Of a stretch of 64,000 bases of DNA, positions 61,142 to 64,000 are shown piece after piece. A model generated the notes under the pieces. It did no database searches. It was given only the letters and a program-made list of their open reading frames with translations, and was not told the origin of the DNA. The first letter of the stretch is position 1. Each line of letters starts with the position of its first letter. Position numbers and translations under genes: made by a program. This stretch comes from Kribbella pratensis (lineage in GTDB: Bacteria; Actinomycetota; Actinomycetes; Propionibacteriales; Kribbellaceae): NCBI RefSeq assembly GCF_004366075.1, contig NZ_SODU01000001.1, forward strand, positions 1,881,134 to 1,945,133, read 5' to 3'.

Positions 61142-62029
61142 ATGATTCTCGTTACCGGCGGGCTCGGAATGATCGGCGCCCACACCGCCCGCGCTCTTCT
61201 CGACCTCGGACAGGAGGTCGTCGTCACGTCGTACCGGCGTACCGATCTCCCGTCGTTCCTCGACGGCAAGGTCACCGTGGAACAGCTCGACGTCACCGAC
61301 CGGGACGCGTTCCTCGCGCTCGGGGAGCGGTACGACGTCAGCGACATCGTGCACCTCGCCGGCACCATCCCGGGCGACGATCCGGTCGCGTACTTCCGCA
61401 CCGACACCACCGGGCTGCTGAACGCGCTCGACGCGGCCCGAGCCTGGGGCGTACGCCGGTTCGCGGTCGCGAGCAGCATCGGCGTGTACATCGGGCAGGA
61501 CGAAAACCCATGGCACGAAGGGCTCGCGCTCCCGGACGCGGACCTGCCGCACCTGATCATCGCGTTCAAGAAGGCGGTCGAACCGCTCACCACCCACGCC
61601 CTGCGGGATTCCGGCGTACAACCGGTCATCCTCCGGATCGGGTCGACCTGGGGACCGCTGATGGACCCGGAGTCGGTGTTCAACTTCATCCCGCCGTACG
61701 TCAGCGCCCTCCAGCGAGGCGAACAGCCGGCTCCGTTGCGCGCCGAGGAGGGCGGCGACTCGTGCTACGCGCCGGACGCGGGACGTGCGATCGCCCTGCT
61801 GACGACAGCGGAGACGCTGAACCACACCATCTACAACGTCTCCAGCGGACGCCCCACGATGCAGCGCGAATTCGCCGACGCCTTGGGGGTCGGGACAGTG
61901 CCCGGTGGGCAAGTGACCCCGCATCTCGACATCAGCCGACTCACCGCGGACACCGGCTTCACGCCGCAGTACGACGCCACCAAAGCAGTCGCCCACTACA
62001 TCACCTGGCGCTCCGAGAACCCCCGCTGA
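61142..62029 (+). CDS. NAD-dependent epimerase/dehydratase-like protein (extended SDR)
   Basis: A 295-residue extended SDR. The nucleotide motif [20 protein letters not shown], the following [12 protein letters not shown], and [11 protein letters not shown] are conserved. In place of the usual YxxxK the catalytic segment reads [18 protein letters not shown], keeping the Lys but lacking the Tyr at the expected place. This suggests an altered chemistry or a structural role. ATG 61142 starts at the first residue of the Rossmann fold. It is followed ten bases later by the oxidase-like gene, probably cotranscribed. Confidence 0.85.
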   Translation: MILVTGGLGMIGAHTARALLDLGQEVVVTSYRRTDLPSFLDGKVTVEQLDVTDRDAFLALGERYDVSDIVHLAGTIPGDDPVAYFRTDTTGLLNALDAARAWGVRRFAVASSIGVYIGQDENPWHEGLALPDADLPHLIIAFKKAVEPLTTHALRDSGVQPVILRIGSTWGPLMDPESVFNFIPPYVSALQRGEQPAPLRAEEGGDSCYAPDAGRAIALLTTAETLNHTIYNVSSGRPTMQREFADALGVGTVPGGQVTPHLDISRLTADTGFTPQYDATKAVAHYITWRSENPR

Positions 62030-62039
62030 AGGAGTACAC

Positions 62040-62423
62040 ATGCTCCATCCGAGAGTGCGCAGCGTCCTCGACGCCGCGTCGTACGCTCACCTCGCGACCG
62101 TTCTGCCCGACGGCTCACCGCACAGCACCCCGGTGTACGCCGGGACGCGCGGAGAGCAGATCGTCTTCTTCACCGGCCCGGGGATGCGGAAGGCTCGTAA
62201 CCTGCGCCGGGACCCCCGCCTCGCGTTGTCGATCGTGCCGGCCGACAACCCGTTCGAACCCGTCGTCGTCCGAGGCCGCGTTGTCGACTGGCTGGAAGGC
62301 GACGAAGCGTGGGCCATCATCGACCGCCTGGTGGCGAAGTACATCGACCTCAAGTACCCCCGCGATCAGGAACGAGTCGTGCTCGTCGTGGAACCCGAGC
62401 ACCAGAAGGTCGGGATGAGCTGA
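62040..62423 (+). CDS. PPOX-class F420-dependent or FMN-binding oxidoreductase
   Basis: A 127-residue split-barrel protein. The family pattern is VRSVLDAASYAHLATVLPDG, SPHSTPVYAGTRGEQIVFFT and RKARNLRRDPRLALSIV. The closing VLVVEPEHQKVGM is typical. These proteins bind FMN or F420 and act on small electrophiles; actinomycetes contain many. AAGGAG lies a few bases before ATG 62040. It follows the epimerase gene in the same direction. Confidence 0.88.
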   Translation: MLHPRVRSVLDAASYAHLATVLPDGSPHSTPVYAGTRGEQIVFFTGPGMRKARNLRRDPRLALSIVPADNPFEPVVVRGRVVDWLEGDEAWAIIDRLVAKYIDLKYPRDQERVVLVVEPEHQKVGMS

Positions 62424-62441
62424 CCAGCCGCGTGCTTGGAT

Positions 62442-62954
62442 GTGCGAGTGGCGGACAGGCTGGTTTTGTTGTGTGGGACGTCGTTCTCGGGGAAGAGCAC
62501 GGTGGCGCGCGTCCTTGCGGAGCGGTTGCCGGCGCGCGTCGTGAGCCTTGACGAGATCAACGAACGGCGTGGGTTGTGGGGCGGGGACGGGATTCCGGTC
62601 GAGGAGTGGATGCGGACTCACGAGGTGGCGCGCGTCGAGGTTCGCGAACTGCTGGGCTCGGGTACGTCGGTCGTCGTCGACGACACGAGTTCACCTCGGT
62701 TCCTCCGCGACGGGTGGCGGGCACTGGCGGCCGCGGAGGACGTGGGGTTCACCTTGGTGTACGTCGACGTGGATCACGCGACCGTTCGCACGCGACGCGC
62801 CGCGAACCGGCTCGATCCGCGGCGGCAGGACGTTACGGACGCGGTGCTGGAGCAGCATCTCGCCGAGTTCGAGCCGCCCGGGGACGACGAGGACGCCGTA
62901 CGCATCAGGTCCGCCGACGACTTCTTCAGGAGTGGAGGCTGGGGCGGTAGCTGA
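62442..62954 (+). CDS. P-loop kinase-like protein (zeta-toxin/AAA_33 type)
   Basis: A 170-residue P-loop protein starting at GTG 62442 (TTG 62436 also possible). Walker A is LVLLCGTSFSGKSTVARVLA, the Asp in VVSLDEINERRGL follows strand 2, and VVVDDTSSPRFLRDGWRALA is the family-type strand with an acidic pair. The pattern of a lone small kinase is shared by zeta toxins and by housekeeping kinases. No antitoxin lies next to it, so a toxin role is not supported. Confidence 0.8.
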   Translation: MRVADRLVLLCGTSFSGKSTVARVLAERLPARVVSLDEINERRGLWGGDGIPVEEWMRTHEVARVEVRELLGSGTSVVVDDTSSPRFLRDGWRALAAAEDVGFTLVYVDVDHATVRTRRAANRLDPRRQDVTDAVLEQHLAEFEPPGDDEDAVRIRSADDFFRSGGWGGS

Positions 62955-63059
62955 GTTCCTGGTAGCGGCGGCCGGGCGTATCTACGATCAGCTAGGCCAG
63001 GTGGGTTGGGTTGGAGGCACGGAGGCGGCAACGGGACAGCCGGCGCGAAGCGGTGTCGT

Positions 63060-64000
63060 TCAGCCGCCGGAGACTCCTATTTCGGCGTCGGCGAGGTCGG
63101 CGGTCAGGCCGTCTGTGTCGTCGAGCCAGCCTTGGGGGAGGACGATGTGGTCTCGGGGGCTGCCTTGGCGGCCGCGGGGGGCGCCGAGTTCGGCGACCGG
63201 GAACGGGACGGTGCGATCCAGTTCGGCGAGGAGTTCGTCCAGGCGGGCCAGGGAGTCGACCATGCCGAGGGCGGCACGGAGTTCGCCGCCGGCCGGGAAG
63301 CCCTTCAGGTACCACGGGACGTGTTTGCGGAAGTCGCGCAGGCCGCGCTGCTCCCCCATCAGCTCCGCGAGCAGCTCGCCGTGCCGCCGCATCACGTCGG
63401 CGACCTCACCGAGCGTCGGCAGGTTCAACGCCTCGCCCCCGGCGAACGCGACCGCGAGATCGCGGAACAACCACGGCCGGCCGAGGCACCCACGCCCGAC
63501 GATCACGCCGTCGCATCCCGTCTCGGCGACCATCCGCAAGGCGTCGCCGGCTTCCCAGATGTCGCCGTTGCCCAGCACCGGGATGTTCACGTGCTCCACG
63601 AGGGCAGCGATCGTGGACCAGTCCGCCTGACCGGAGTACGCCTGCGACGCCGTACGCCCGTGCAACCCGATCGCCGCCGCACCGGACTCTTCGGCGATCC
63701 GCCCGGCGTCGAGGTACGTCTGATGACCGGCGTCGATCCCGATCCGGGTCTTCATCGTCACCGGTACGCCGTACGGCGTAGCGGCCTGCACCGCGGACCG
63801 CAGGATCGCGCCGAGCAGATTGCGCTTCCACGGCAGCGCGGCGCCACCGCCCTTGCGCGTCACCTTCGGCACCGGGCACCCGAAGTTCAGGTCGATGTGC
63901 GCAACGCCGTACTGATCGCAGAGGATCTGCACCGCGCGCCCGATGTACGTCGGGTCGACCCCGTACAACTGCACCGAGCGAACCGTCTCACGCGCGTCGA
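63060..64000 (-). CDS. tRNA-dihydrouridine synthase, partial (5' end outside the window)
   Basis: The frame enters from the right edge reading DARETVRSVQLYGVDPTYIG and covers most of a Dus enzyme, which reduces uridines in tRNA with FMN. The catalytic Cys is in IDLNFGCPVPKVTRKGGGAA. The FMN phosphate sites are PVTMKTRIGIDAGHQTYLD, ALVEHVNIPVLGNGDIWEAG and DGVIVGRGCLGRPWLFRDLA. The C-terminal helical domain ends at 63060. The N-terminal part (about 60 residues) is missing only because of the window edge. It is the class found in actinobacteria, DusB-like. Confidence 0.95.
   Translation of the reverse strand, partial: DARETVRSVQLYGVDPTYIGRAVQILCDQYGVAHIDLNFGCPVPKVTRKGGGAALPWKRNLLGAILRSAVQAATPYGVPVTMKTRIGIDAGHQTYLDAGRIAEESGAAAIGLHGRTASQAYSGQADWSTIAALVEHVNIPVLGNGDIWEAGDALRMVAETGCDGVIVGRGCLGRPWLFRDLAVAFAGGEALNLPTLGEVADVMRRHGELLAELMGEQRGLRDFRKHVPWYLKGFPAGGELRAALGMVDSLARLDELLAELDRTVPFPVAELGAPRGRQGSPRDHIVLPQGWLDDTDGLTADLADAEIGVSGG

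Noticed and set aside
62442..62954. Zeta-type toxin of a toxin-antitoxin pair
   Set aside because: The P-loop fits, but there is no small antitoxin gene on either side and the neighbours are housekeeping-like.
1..64000. CRISPR array
   Set aside because: No set of regularly spaced repeats with unique spacers was found; repeats seen are pairs or short clusters.

Overview
The window is very GC-rich with frequent GTG starts, short divergent promoters and tightly packed or overlapping genes. The gene set (an HTH-MurA fusion, a CU044_5270-type protein beside an ECF sigma factor, a Holin-X/DUF3618/YihY membrane operon, a Clp-N/HTH protein, pyruvate phosphate dikinase and a stand-alone LigD-type polymerase) points to a soil actinomycete. 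A Kribbella-like member of the Propionibacteriales is my best guess, but the genus is inference.

Region 1 (1-1.3 kb) is the 5' part of a large LuxR-type ATPase regulator. Region 2 (about 1.34-15.7 kb) is a decayed accessory island. It begins at a 3' half of tRNA-Thr(CGT), a classic integrase attachment site, with short GCACCA repeats beside it. Inside are a truncated tyrosine integrase with a frameshifted DUF6262 partner, a second integrase C-terminus, a frameshifted SIR2-like fragment, a small gene with an amber codon, and a phosphotransferase gene split by a second, intact phosphotransferase gene. Three N-terminal pieces of ATP-dependent DNA ligase are also present, two of which stop at the same active-site codon with the same tail. 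Genes that look intact are merR-merB, a TetR/short-chain dehydrogenase pair with a perfect operator, and an HxlR/metallo-hydrolase pair flanked by an 80-bp direct repeat.

Region 3 (16-21.6 kb) is transitional: a secreted subtilase, a secreted beta-rich protein, a dehydrogenase remnant, and an XRE regulator with an unknown partner.

Region 4 (21.6-64 kb) looks like core chromosome. It carries YggT, an ECF sigma factor with its membrane partner, dnaG, a sialidase, dgt, a four-gene cell-envelope operon, several regulator/transporter or regulator/hydrolase pairs with visible operators, the HTH-MurA fusion, a protein made of four antitoxin-like repeats, ppdK, a remnant of a cobalamin-binding protein, a MoxR-type ATPase with a VWA partner, a Clp-N regulator with two palindromes, Mug glycosylase, a 1,095-residue HEAT-like protein, a LigD-type polymerase and a tRNA-dihydrouridine synthase cut by the right edge.

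No CRISPR array, rRNA or complete tRNA was seen. The strongest leads are the repeated ligase/integrase junction, the four-repeat Phd/YefM-like protein, the HTH-MurA fusion, and the Clp-N regulator with its paired palindromes.
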